Shown one piece after another: positions 16,542-24,608 of a stretch of DNA of 64,000 bases. Each line of letters opens with the position of its first letter. The stretch's first letter is position 1. This DNA comes from PCC-7336 sp039817825 (GTDB taxonomy: Bacteria; Cyanobacteriota; Cyanobacteriia; Thermostichales; PCC-7336), in assembly GCA_039817825.1 (NCBI GenBank), contig JBCBVA010000006.1, forward strand, positions 1 to 64,000, read 5' to 3'. The translations under genes and the position numbers were made by a program. The notes beneath the pieces were generated by a model that worked only from the letters and a program-made list of their open reading frames with translations, did no database searches and was not told the DNA's origin.

Positions 16542-17651
16542 ATGCCGGAGCTGAAGTCCACAACGCGCCATCAACTCAAGGAGCGCCAACAGCAGGTGCG
16601 CCAACAGTTGCGCCACCAGCTTCAAAGTCGGCTGTGGCGCTGGACTCTGACCGCTGGTTTGCTTGCCGGAGGGGTGTATGCCGCCCGACTGCCGGTATGG
16701 AAAGTGCAATTGGCCCACAGCGTGGAGGTCAATGGTAACGAATTGCTGGCCGATCGAGACATCCTGGCCTTCGTTCCCCCCATAGACTCTCTCTACATTT
16801 GGCAGGTGGAACCCCACCAAGTAGAAGCGGCCCTGCTGGAAAATCCCTTTCTCAAAACCGTTCGCGTCCGCCGACAGCTGTTTCCACCGCATATCTCGGC
16901 AGAGGTTGAAGAGCGCCAAGCGATCGCGATCGGCTCCGTGGCAGGAGCCCCCGGCTTTATCGATACCGAGGGGCAGTGGATTAGCAGCACCGATTTGCCC
17001 CCAGACGCCAGAACCGATTGGCCGACCCTGACCGTGATGGGCTGGGAACCCGGACAAAAACGGGACTGGGCAGAACTCTTGTTTGTCCTGCAGCACAGTG
17101 TCGTTGAGATTCGGGCCGTGGACTGGCGCACCCCATCCAACTTGGTTTTGCAAACAGAGCTGGGAGAAGTTCACTTTGGCCAACTGCCGGAGGATACCCA
17201 TCCCGATACTCCTCTGGGGCGCTCGCCGTTAGCCCATGCAGTCAAAGAGCGATTGCAGGGGCTAAACCAATTGAGCGGCCTCTACGATGGTCCTTGCAAT
17301 TGCCAACCCAGTGATGTGGAACACATCAATATCTCCCAGCCTCAACTGCCCACCATTGCCCTGACGGATGCTGCCGCCGAAGTCCGTTTTCCCAGTCGCT
17401 GGCTATTCGCCCCCCCTCCTTCAAGGGCAGTCCGCGAAGCCCCTATAGAAGAGTCGTTTGACGAGCTGACAACCAGTGCTCCTACCCCTACGACAGAGAT
17501 GGTGGATGAGTTAGTGGATGAATTGGCTGACGAGACACCCGAATCTGTACCATCTGCCGCCGTAGAGCATTCCGAATCCCCTACATCCCCATCCTCGGTT
17601 GACTCTCACGACGACCCCCGTCTTTCCTCAGACGACGGCTCTCCTCCATAA
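16542..17651 (+). CDS. ftsQ: cell division protein FtsQ with acidic C-terminal tail
   Basis: FtsQ/DivIB-type divisome protein, 369 residues from ATG 16542. It has an N-terminal basic Gln/Arg-rich cytoplasmic segment, one transmembrane helix (about 37-55, TLTAGLLAGGVYAARLPVW), then a POTRA domain (VEVNGNELLADRDILAFV through VRRQLFPPHISAEVEERQAI) and the FtsQ beta domain (FIDTEGQWI). The last 90 residues are Pro-, Ser-, Asp- and Glu-rich and probably disordered. The gene begins after direct-repeat-like DNA (16400-16470), so an upstream ATG at 16410 is rejected. ftsZ, which often follows ftsQ in cyanobacteria, is not downstream. Confidence 0.85.
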   Translation: MPELKSTTRHQLKERQQQVRQQLRHQLQSRLWRWTLTAGLLAGGVYAARLPVWKVQLAHSVEVNGNELLADRDILAFVPPIDSLYIWQVEPHQVEAALLENPFLKTVRVRRQLFPPHISAEVEERQAIAIGSVAGAPGFIDTEGQWISSTDLPPDARTDWPTLTVMGWEPGQKRDWAELLFVLQHSVVEIRAVDWRTPSNLVLQTELGEVHFGQLPEDTHPDTPLGRSPLAHAVKERLQGLNQLSGLYDGPCNCQPSDVEHINISQPQLPTIALTDAAAEVRFPSRWLFAPPPSRAVREAPIEESFDELTTSAPTPTTEMVDELVDELADETPESVPSAAVEHSESPTSPSSVDSHDDPRLSSDDGSPP

Positions 17652-17762
17652 GGGCTGTATGGGAGCGACCCCAAAACACATCGGGGACCAATGGCTAACC
17701 ATAGCTCCCCCTCAGCAAACTCCATCCCCTCAGCAAGATTGCTCCAATCAGAGCGTCTTCAC

Positions 17763-20144
17763 TTACCGGATGGCGTCCCGCTCAGCGCCCAAATCACGTC
17801 TCCTCATGGACTGAATGTGAGAGCTACCCACCGGCAACTCTGGATCGACTAGTACGGGAGACGGTAAAGTTTCAACGGCATCGAGCAGAGCCCGCAATGT
17901 GTGCTGGTTGATGGTTGTCCCGGCGAGATCGCCAGGTCCTGAAGCGTTCCCAATTGCGTCCTCTACAGAATTCGTTGCGACATGACGCTCGACAAACCCA
18001 GAAGAACCTAAAGCAACCGGGGAGTCGGACTCATGAGAGAGACTAGAATTCGCGATGCTGCTGGACCGCGACAATCCTCCCGGTAGGTAGGGAGCGATCG
18101 CGCTCACAACCTCATTTCCGTAGACGCCATCAGCACCGGAGGGGAGGGGATTGTCGTCCCCGTTGGAGATCGCCACCATTTCCAGCCCCCGCTGCAGAGC
18201 TAGTACCGCCGAACCGCGATCGCCCTTCTCAAACACGCCGTCCCCATCCAACACCGCCTGCAGCACTTGCTCGGTATCTGCTTGTGCATCGGCTGGCACT
18301 GTCTTCACCAAGCGGGTTAGCGGATCGCGATTGGGGGGCGCTTGCGCCAGCTTGTAGAGGTCGTACAGCAAGATGGCATGGGGAACGGGACGACTGGGTT
18401 GTTCGGCAGTGGCGTGACCGGTGGCCAGAATCTCGCCTTCGTACACCAGAGAGCTGCTGAAGCCTGAATCCAGCAAGATCGCTTCCTGTATCCCCAACTT
18501 GGGCAAAATTTCCGCCAGTTTGAGGCTGTAAATATGGGTATCTGTGACGCCGACTACAAGGCGGTTTTGGCGATCGACCCCAAAGAATACGCGGGGTCGT
18601 GCTTCTGCCGCACTGGAGAGGTGGAAAGATTCCAGTTCCTCCAGAGATAACGCACGGCCATCCTTTACCAACCACAGTCCGGCGACAAATAGGTCCGTTA
18701 CATCCGGCATCATTTGCTGAATGAACTCTGGATCGTTCATCAGCTCGGGATGGAAGGGAACAAAGCTGAGGCGATCTTCGCCCATCAGCACCAACGGACG
18801 CCCGCGAATGGCGCGATTGTCTTCCTCGCGACCGGGGACAAATAGTCCGTTGTTGGCAGCCTGCACCGGCCCTACCATGACATTGCTGGAGGCATAGATC
18901 CACGGCAAGGAAAAGAAGCTGCCGTTAATGCCAGCAGTGGCTTGATAGCGATCGATCAACGTACTGACGTTATAGCGGGCATCCGCATGAACGGTGGCAG
19001 CCCGTCCTCCACGCATCAGATACAGGTGCACGTCGTCGACGGTTTCTTCTTCTAACTCCACCGGAGCTGCCGCATCCAACTGATACGCGTGCCACTCTCC
19101 TTGCTGTACCGCTTTGGCTCCAATCAACGCCTCGGTTAGTCGAAACTGATTGAACCGCTGCACCTCCAGCAAGCTGGAGGATTGTCCCGTGTAACCAGCA
19201 TCCATGGTGGTAGCCATGATGAATCCGGCCTCTTCCACCATCTTGAGCACGCGATCATCGCGGTTCCCTGCCGGATAGGCGAAATGCCGGATTTCGTGCC
19301 CCAATTGCTCTTCCAGCACCCGTTTCGATTCAAAAATTTCCCGCCGCAAGGTGTCATCGTCCAACAGTCGAAGATCTTCCGGGTGGCTGATGGTGTGTGC
19401 AGCAAATTCAATCAGTCCGCTGGCCTCCATCTCCCGCATTTGATCCCACGTAAAGTGATCTTTGCTGGTGGGAACTCCGACAAACCCAGTTTGGACGTAG
19501 TACGCCGCTGGGTAATTAAATTCCTGCAACAGCGGAAATGCATTGTCGTATAGCCCTTGGTAGGCATCGTCAAACGTTAGGACAATCGGCTTTTCAGGCA
19601 AATCCTTGCCATTGCGCAGGTGCTCGTACAAATCCGTGATGGTGATTGGCGTAGCTCCCGCTGCTTCAATCGCTTCAAAATCTCGCCTTAGCTCCGCTGC
19701 CGTATGGTCGAACCAGACCTCTTTGGTTTCTGCTACCACGTCGTGGTACATGACGACCGGCACGTAGGATTGTTTGGCCCACGGATGGATTTCGTAGGGT
19801 AAATGAGGGTTGGCGACCGGAATTATGTCCGTGTCAGCGCTTGTGTCATCATTTGTGTCGTCTATGACTGATGGCCCAGTCGCAAATTCATCACTGTCTG
19901 AGACACCATCAATGGGGTCGACTTGTGTGACTGCCGGGCGGGACGGAAGGATAGAGGGCAAATTCGAGCCCAACCAGGCCAAACTTGCACCCACAGCGAA
20001 TCCCAAAACGGTCAACACCACCAATAACCAAGGACGGGTTTTGGGGCGGCAACTGCGGGGGGAAGGGGGACGATTCGAGGGTTGGTAATTGGTGTAATTG
20101 GAGCGGGATCTGTTAGCGCCGGGGCGACGGGGTCGGAATGACAT
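17763..20144 (-). CDS. polysaccharide deacetylase / phosphodiester glycosidase fusion
   Basis: A 793-residue envelope protein. Parts in order: basic cytoplasmic start, one TM anchor (about 38-60), acidic linker, a NodB-type CE4 deacetylase (about 125-340) with TFDDAY (Asp192/Asp193) and the metal-binding HTISHPED (His250, His254), then a second domain (about 365-605) matching phosphodiester glycosidase/NAGPA proteins (AGINGSFF, RVFFGVDRQNRLVVGVTD, LLDSGFSSSLVYEGE), and finally a short peptidoglycan-binding-like stretch (about 650-695, KGDRGSAVLALQRGLE and DGVYGNEVV). It probably deacetylates and trims an N-acetylated surface polymer outside the cytoplasmic membrane. It is divergent from glmS, whose product feeds amino-sugar polymers. 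Confidence 0.8.
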   Translation of the reverse strand: MSFRPRRPGANRSRSNYTNYQPSNRPPSPRSCRPKTRPWLLVVLTVLGFAVGASLAWLGSNLPSILPSRPAVTQVDPIDGVSDSDEFATGPSVIDDTNDDTSADTDIIPVANPHLPYEIHPWAKQSYVPVVMYHDVVAETKEVWFDHTAAELRRDFEAIEAAGATPITITDLYEHLRNGKDLPEKPIVLTFDDAYQGLYDNAFPLLQEFNYPAAYYVQTGFVGVPTSKDHFTWDQMREMEASGLIEFAAHTISHPEDLRLLDDDTLRREIFESKRVLEEQLGHEIRHFAYPAGNRDDRVLKMVEEAGFIMATTMDAGYTGQSSSLLEVQRFNQFRLTEALIGAKAVQQGEWHAYQLDAAAPVELEEETVDDVHLYLMRGGRAATVHADARYNVSTLIDRYQATAGINGSFFSLPWIYASSNVMVGPVQAANNGLFVPGREEDNRAIRGRPLVLMGEDRLSFVPFHPELMNDPEFIQQMMPDVTDLFVAGLWLVKDGRALSLEELESFHLSSAAEARPRVFFGVDRQNRLVVGVTDTHIYSLKLAEILPKLGIQEAILLDSGFSSSLVYEGEILATGHATAEQPSRPVPHAILLYDLYKLAQAPPNRDPLTRLVKTVPADAQADTEQVLQAVLDGDGVFEKGDRGSAVLALQRGLEMVAISNGDDNPLPSGADGVYGNEVVSAIAPYLPGGLSRSSSIANSSLSHESDSPVALGSSGFVERHVATNSVEDAIGNASGPGDLAGTTINQHTLRALLDAVETLPSPVLVDPELPVGSSHIQSMRRRDLGAERDAIR

Positions 20145-20827
20145 GACAACCGAAAGAACGCGACAACGGAACTCGACTGAACTAAACGTGAGACCTGAAA
20201 CGAACTATTTAGAAGAAAAAACCTAGACAGAAAACCGGAGAGAAAATAACTGAGAAGAAAAAACGGAAACAGCAAAGGATGCGTAAAAGCATCGAGGCTC
20301 CAGCGTACGGCGTCTGCAGTCGTCAATCTCTAGGGATATGCAAGTCCCCCCGCGAACCAATCGTCCGCAAGCCATGCTATCCGCTCGCGCGAGACTTGAC
20401 TGCTGATGAAAGCTTGAGAATGGGGTGGGAGATCGCTTGCTTTGCCTACAGTGACAACTGCTACCTTCCGCTTGCCGTAACTCTTTTCGGTGTTTGGTTG
20501 CGATGGTTGACCAACTCATCTGTTGAGTCAGTAATACTTGCAGTAATAGTTCTTGAAGATCGGAAAATCTCTGTAACGCGAACTCTGTAGTGCAAGCGAC
20601 GTTGCCGTAAACGACAGCGTTTACCACCATCGAGCGGAGTATTATCGCCATCAAGTGGAGAGGATAACGCGTTGCCATTCGCGCTTGCTGGCAGTCTAGT
20701 GGGGTGCGATCCTGATGGAATCCCATCCCGAATATACGAGCGTGTCTGGAAGCCATGTTCTGAGTATGAGTCTGGCTGAGTGCGAGTCTGCTGAATTCGA
20801 AACTGGTGTGTTGAGGAGCCCGAGCTA
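20145..20827. other. non-coding divergent interval upstream of glmS
   Basis: This 683-bp spacer lies between the deacetylase gene and glmS and must contain both promoters. Open frames here are short, overlap each other on both strands and have no protein-like features. I see no glmS-type ribozyme, long hairpin or repeat-family copy. Confidence 0.4.
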
Positions 20828-22687
20828 ATGTGTGGAATTGTTGGATATATCGGCCACCAAGCGGCAGTCTCCATACTGCTTGACGGACTGCGTAAGCTGG
20901 AATACCGGGGGTATGACTCCGCTGGAATCGCATTGATAGAAGATTCCAACCTGTATCGCGTGCGTGCCAAAGGCAAGCTGCACAATATGGAGGCCAAGTT
21001 GCAGGAGGCGCAACCCGCTGCTATCTCCACAGCTCGGATGGGATTGGGTCACACCCGCTGGGCCACCCATGGCAAGCCAGAAGAACGCAATGCCCACCCT
21101 CACACCGGTCGGTCCGGACGGATTGCCGTTATCCAAAACGGGATTGTCGAAAACTATCGCGACTTGCGCCAGATGTTGGCGGATAAAGGGCACGAGTTTG
21201 TCACCGAAACCGACACAGAAGTCGTCCCCTATCTGATTGAAGACCTGCTGGACTCCGACATGCCGCTATTGGACGCGGTACGCCAAGTGGCTGGATTGCT
21301 TGAAGGATCGTACGCGATCGCGATCGCCAGTGCCGACCATCCCAATGAGTTAATTGCTGTTCGCCAACATTGCCCGCTGGTGCTGGGGTACGGTGACGGA
21401 GAATCGTTCTTTGCTTCGGATATTCCGGCACTCATTCAATACACCAATCGGGTTGTGGTGTTAGACAACGGCGAGATTGCCAAGCTAACACCCGAAGGCG
21501 TAGAAATCTTCTCGTTTGCGGGCGAACCCCGTACCCACCAACCTCAAGTCCTGGCATGGAATCCCGTCATGGTTGAAAAACAAGGGTTCCGCCATTTCAT
21601 GCTTAAGGAAATCCACGAGCAACCCGCCACCATCCGCTCTGGCCTGCAGCATCGTCTCACCGACCACCCCGAAAAGCTTGTCTCTCTCAACTTGCCCGTC
21701 AAACTGTTGGCCGACACGCAACGAATTGACGTGGTGGCTTGCGGCACCAGTTGGCACGCAGCGTTGGTGGGCAAATACTTGCTGGAACAACTGGCGGGGA
21801 TTCCCACCACCGTGCAATATGCCTCCGAATATCGCTATTCACCGCCCCCAGCACAACCCCATACCTTGACGATTGGGGTTACCCAATCTGGCGAAACTGC
21901 CGATACTCTTTCGGCACTGCGGCTGGCGGCAGAGCGGGCAGCGGCCGACCCCACCCATCACCTAATGGGAATTACCAATCGGGTGGATAGCACTCTCGGT
22001 CGTCTCGTTCCAACGGTCATCGACCTAAAGGCTGGGATTGAAATTGGCGTGGCGGCCACCAAGACGTTTACCGCTCAGCTTCTGACCTTTTATCTGTTAG
22101 CGCTGGAATTTGCCGGTCACCGACAGGCGATGCCAGCGGCGGATACCGCTCAACTGATCGAGCATCTGCGCGAGTTGCCGGCATTACTGGAGAGTGTGAT
22201 TTCCACTCAGGTAGACGCGATCGCCAACTTGGCCCATCGGTTTAACGAAACCAGCGATTTTATCTACATTGGCCGCGGCATCAACTATCCCATTGCCCTA
22301 GAAGGTGCTCTGAAGCTGAAGGAAATTAGTTACATCCATGCCGAGGGCTATCCGGCAGGGGAAATGAAGCATGGCCCGATCGCCCTGCTTGATCCGAAAG
22401 TGCCGGTGGTGGCGATCGCCATGCCTGGCCCCCTCTACGAAAAAGTGATTTCCAATGCTCAAGAGGCAAAAGCACGCGATGCCCTCTTGATTGGGGTTGT
22501 CAGCCAGCAAGACAAACACGCCCGCGAAGTGTTCGACATTACCCTGCCGGTGCCCGAAGTTCCCGAAGTCCTGTCTCCACTGGTGGCCAATATTCCGCTC
22601 CAGCTATTGGCCTATCACATTGCTGCGTTGCGCGGGTTGGATGTGGATCAACCCCGCAACCTGGCGAAGTCTGTGACGGTGGAGTAA
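20828..22687 (+). CDS. glmS: glutamine--fructose-6-phosphate aminotransferase (isomerizing)
   Basis: Makes glucosamine-6-phosphate from fructose-6-phosphate and glutamine, the first step to UDP-GlcNAc for peptidoglycan and lipid A. At 619 residues the length is canonical. It begins MCGIVGYIG, so the processed N-terminal Cys is the glutaminase nucleophile, followed by a class II amidotransferase domain (LGHTRWATHGKPEERNAHPH). Two SIS sugar-isomerase domains follow (VACGTSWHAALVGK near 303 and FIYIGRGINYPIALEGALK near 480), and the end NLAKSVTVE is typical. It stands alone, with a stable hairpin about 55 nt after the stop. Confidence 0.96.
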   Translation: MCGIVGYIGHQAAVSILLDGLRKLEYRGYDSAGIALIEDSNLYRVRAKGKLHNMEAKLQEAQPAAISTARMGLGHTRWATHGKPEERNAHPHTGRSGRIAVIQNGIVENYRDLRQMLADKGHEFVTETDTEVVPYLIEDLLDSDMPLLDAVRQVAGLLEGSYAIAIASADHPNELIAVRQHCPLVLGYGDGESFFASDIPALIQYTNRVVVLDNGEIAKLTPEGVEIFSFAGEPRTHQPQVLAWNPVMVEKQGFRHFMLKEIHEQPATIRSGLQHRLTDHPEKLVSLNLPVKLLADTQRIDVVACGTSWHAALVGKYLLEQLAGIPTTVQYASEYRYSPPPAQPHTLTIGVTQSGETADTLSALRLAAERAAADPTHHLMGITNRVDSTLGRLVPTVIDLKAGIEIGVAATKTFTAQLLTFYLLALEFAGHRQAMPAADTAQLIEHLRELPALLESVISTQVDAIANLAHRFNETSDFIYIGRGINYPIALEGALKLKEISYIHAEGYPAGEMKHGPIALLDPKVPVVAIAMPGPLYEKVISNAQEAKARDALLIGVVSQQDKHAREVFDITLPVPEVPEVLSPLVANIPLQLLAYHIAALRGLDVDQPRNLAKSVTVE

Positions 22688-22742
22688 GTGTGCTGGATGG
22701 GTGGAATGCATGCTGGTGAGTCCGATCTGCCGGGCGCCGGAT

Positions 22743-22769
22743 GGGGTCAAGCGTTAAACTCTTGACCCC
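22743..22769 (+). terminator. stable hairpin downstream of glmS
   Basis: GGGGTCAAG (22743-22751) pairs perfectly with CTTGACCCC (22761-22769) across a 9-nt loop. It lies 55 nt after the glmS stop and is the likely 3' end of that transcript. It lacks a T tract, so it may be a processing or stability element rather than a true intrinsic terminator. Confidence 0.45.
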
Positions 22770-22960
22770 GCTGAATTTCAGAAATGTCAGGGCTCCTGAG
22801 GTGACTATGACTCATCCAGGCTTCCTCTGTCGAACTGACGTTGTCTGTGCATTGTGGACGTCAGCTCGGCAGTGCAGAGTACTACTGCAGCGAAATCTGT
22901 GCCAGCCATCATGCCGATAACTCGACCGGATGCGCCCACTCGGGATGTAACTGTCACGGT

Positions 22961-23055
22961 TATAGCGTTTACCATTTCAGTTAGGACAAAAGTTTCTAAG
23001 CATAGTCGGGGATTGACATAGCCGAAATGTCCGCAGTGGTGTGGCCACTGCTATA
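22961..23055 (+). repeat. MITE-like repeat family A, copy A2
   Basis: A complete 95-bp reference copy running from TATAGCG to CTGCTATA, so its ends are inverted repeats (TATAGC/GCTATA). It holds the internal pair CATTTCAG / CGAAATG and the right-end hairpin GCAGTGG-TGTGG-CCACTGC. A family B copy starts only 27 bp downstream. It encodes no protein. Confidence 0.85.
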
Positions 23056-23081
23056 AATGAAACTCGTGCAATATCGTCGAG

Positions 23082-23188
23082 TAGTGATTTGTCAGGCTTG
23101 TTATGAAGGGTGTTCTTTAACCACGCATCTATTGCCGCAAGCCTGAGGGAGAGCGATCGCCCATCACGTCTGTACTGACAGAGCACTA
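23082..23188 (+). repeat. MITE-like repeat family B, copy B1
   Basis: A 107-bp element with terminal inverted repeats (left TAGTGATTTGTCAG, right CTGACAGAGCACTA). An internal inverted pair, TCAGGCTTG / CAAGCCTGA, is about 40 nt apart. The HIP1-containing block GCGATCGCCCATC is shared with copy B2, which has exactly the same length. Confidence 0.8.
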
Positions 23189-23314
23189 GAGCCGGTTTGC
23201 CCGCGATGATTCGAGCGGTTTGCAAGCACCTCTCAAACAACTGCATAGGAAAACTGCATAGGTTGATTTCCTAGAGATGTAAGTCCTCATGAGGAGTCAA
23301 AGAAGCCTTCCCAA

Positions 23315-23348
23315 GGTAGTTGGTTAGCACCCCAGCTACCTTTTTTTT
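23315..23348 (+). terminator. rho-independent terminator, no gene in front
   Basis: GGTAGTTGG (23315-23323) pairs with CCAGCTACC (23332-23340) with one G-T pair, then a run of eight T residues. This is a textbook intrinsic terminator, but it is more than 600 bp after glmS and two repeat elements lie between. It may end a short RNA starting after 23190. A palindrome TCCTCATGAGGA sits about 25 nt upstream. Confidence 0.7.
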
Positions 23349-23571
23349 GTGCGTACATGTCGGTCACCGTCGATCGGGCTTACGTCTACCGCATGGTGTT
23401 CTGCTACTTTCCCGCCAGAATGCATGCCAGGCCCAGACTCTACGCGAGATCGACTCGACAGTTCAACAAATTCCGGTATCAATACAAGTACGTTTCGTAA
23501 GTCCCTTGCGAAAGAGCGATGACGCTTCTGCTCTGTAGAAGCTAGCCTGCACGCATACCCTTGAGGATTCG

Positions 23572-24291
23572 ATGATGGTTTCGCACCGTTCCCTTCTCCC
23601 TACCATTGTGACCGCCACGATCGCCGCGACCGCCGCTGTAACCACCACCGCCATGGTGGCCTTACCGGCGCGGGCGGATGCGGAAGACACCGTGCTCAAG
23701 TCCACCAACCGATTTGAGGAAATGATTGCGGAAGAGAGGACGCGAATTCCCGCCGAACTCCTAAATCGAAGTGCAGGGATTGCCATTATTCCCGACGTCA
23801 CCCAAGGGGGATTTATTCTCGGTGCGCGTCACGGTCGTGGAGTATTGGCGGTACGTAACCCCGATGGAACCTGGAGTAATCCTGTGTTCCTGACGATCTC
23901 GGGGGGCAGTATTGGCTTGCAGGCAGGGGGCCAGTCCAGTGACGTGGTGATGGTGTTTCCCGACAGACGAATGGTCGATCGCGTCCTCGACAGCGAGGTG
24001 GAGTTTGGTGGCAACGTATCGGGGGTGGCCGGACCGGTGGGGGCCCAACCTGTCGATCCGATTGGCGATAGTTTTTCAGGGAATACGGTCTATACCTATT
24101 CCCGCAGAGAGGGGCTCTTTGGCGGAGTAGCGTTAGAAGGGGGCGAACTCCACATTGATGACAGCCGAATTGAAGATTATTACGGCTTGGAGCTGACGCC
24201 AAACCAGGTGTTCAACCCGGCTCAACCTGCGCCTCCATCCAGTCTCGACTTAAAGGAGGCACTATGGAGAGCGTCCCAGCAATATCAGTAA
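23572..24291 (+). CDS. SYLF (Ysc84-like) domain protein, exported
   Basis: A 239-residue protein with a long signal peptide (IVTATIAATAAVTTTAMVALPARA, cleavage at about residue 36). The rest is one SYLF/Ysc84 domain: RFEEMIAEERTRIPAELLNR, AGIAIIPDVTQGGFILGARH, GRGVLAVRNPDGTWSNPVFL, ISGGSIGLQAGGQSSDVVMV, then RREGLFGGVALEGGEL. SYLF domains bind phosphoinositides or other lipids in eukaryotes; in bacteria the role is unclear, probably lipid or envelope binding. TGAGGA lies a few bases before ATG 23572. The gene follows the repeat-rich 0.9-kb spacer after glmS. Confidence 0.85.
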   Translation: MMVSHRSLLPTIVTATIAATAAVTTTAMVALPARADAEDTVLKSTNRFEEMIAEERTRIPAELLNRSAGIAIIPDVTQGGFILGARHGRGVLAVRNPDGTWSNPVFLTISGGSIGLQAGGQSSDVVMVFPDRRMVDRVLDSEVEFGGNVSGVAGPVGAQPVDPIGDSFSGNTVYTYSRREGLFGGVALEGGELHIDDSRIEDYYGLELTPNQVFNPAQPAPPSSLDLKEALWRASQQYQ

Positions 24292-24608
24292 TTTATTAGG
24301 CTGGTTTTGAACTCTATGATGGCTCTATGGCGGCAGGCAAACCACTCAGGAGGTCCCCCAAGCTATTATCCTTGCCTTGTCAAACTAGGGGAGCCTTCAA
24401 CACCTCGACCTTGCAGCAGCGTGCTGTACCAGCGCTCTTCAGCTTTCCAGAGCAAGCGTCTAGTACTTTTCATGCTGCGCTGACAGTTCAGCTAGTTCCG
24501 TAAGTGAAACAATCGACATATTGCAAACATTGTGGCCGTCGCAATATGTCGGTCGAGTTCTAGGCCAGCAATCGCTAAAACTGGCCTGCAAGAAAGACGC
24601 AGGATCGA
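24292..24608. other. non-coding interval between SYLF gene and gnd
   Basis: This 317-bp convergent spacer lies between the SYLF gene and the 3' end of gnd. No ORF, strong hairpin with T tract, or repeat-family copy is apparent. Confidence 0.35.

Noticed and set aside
20223..20933. 236-residue frame on the minus strand upstream of and into glmS
   Set aside because: It overlaps the glmS start, is Arg/Ser/His-rich and has no domain signal.
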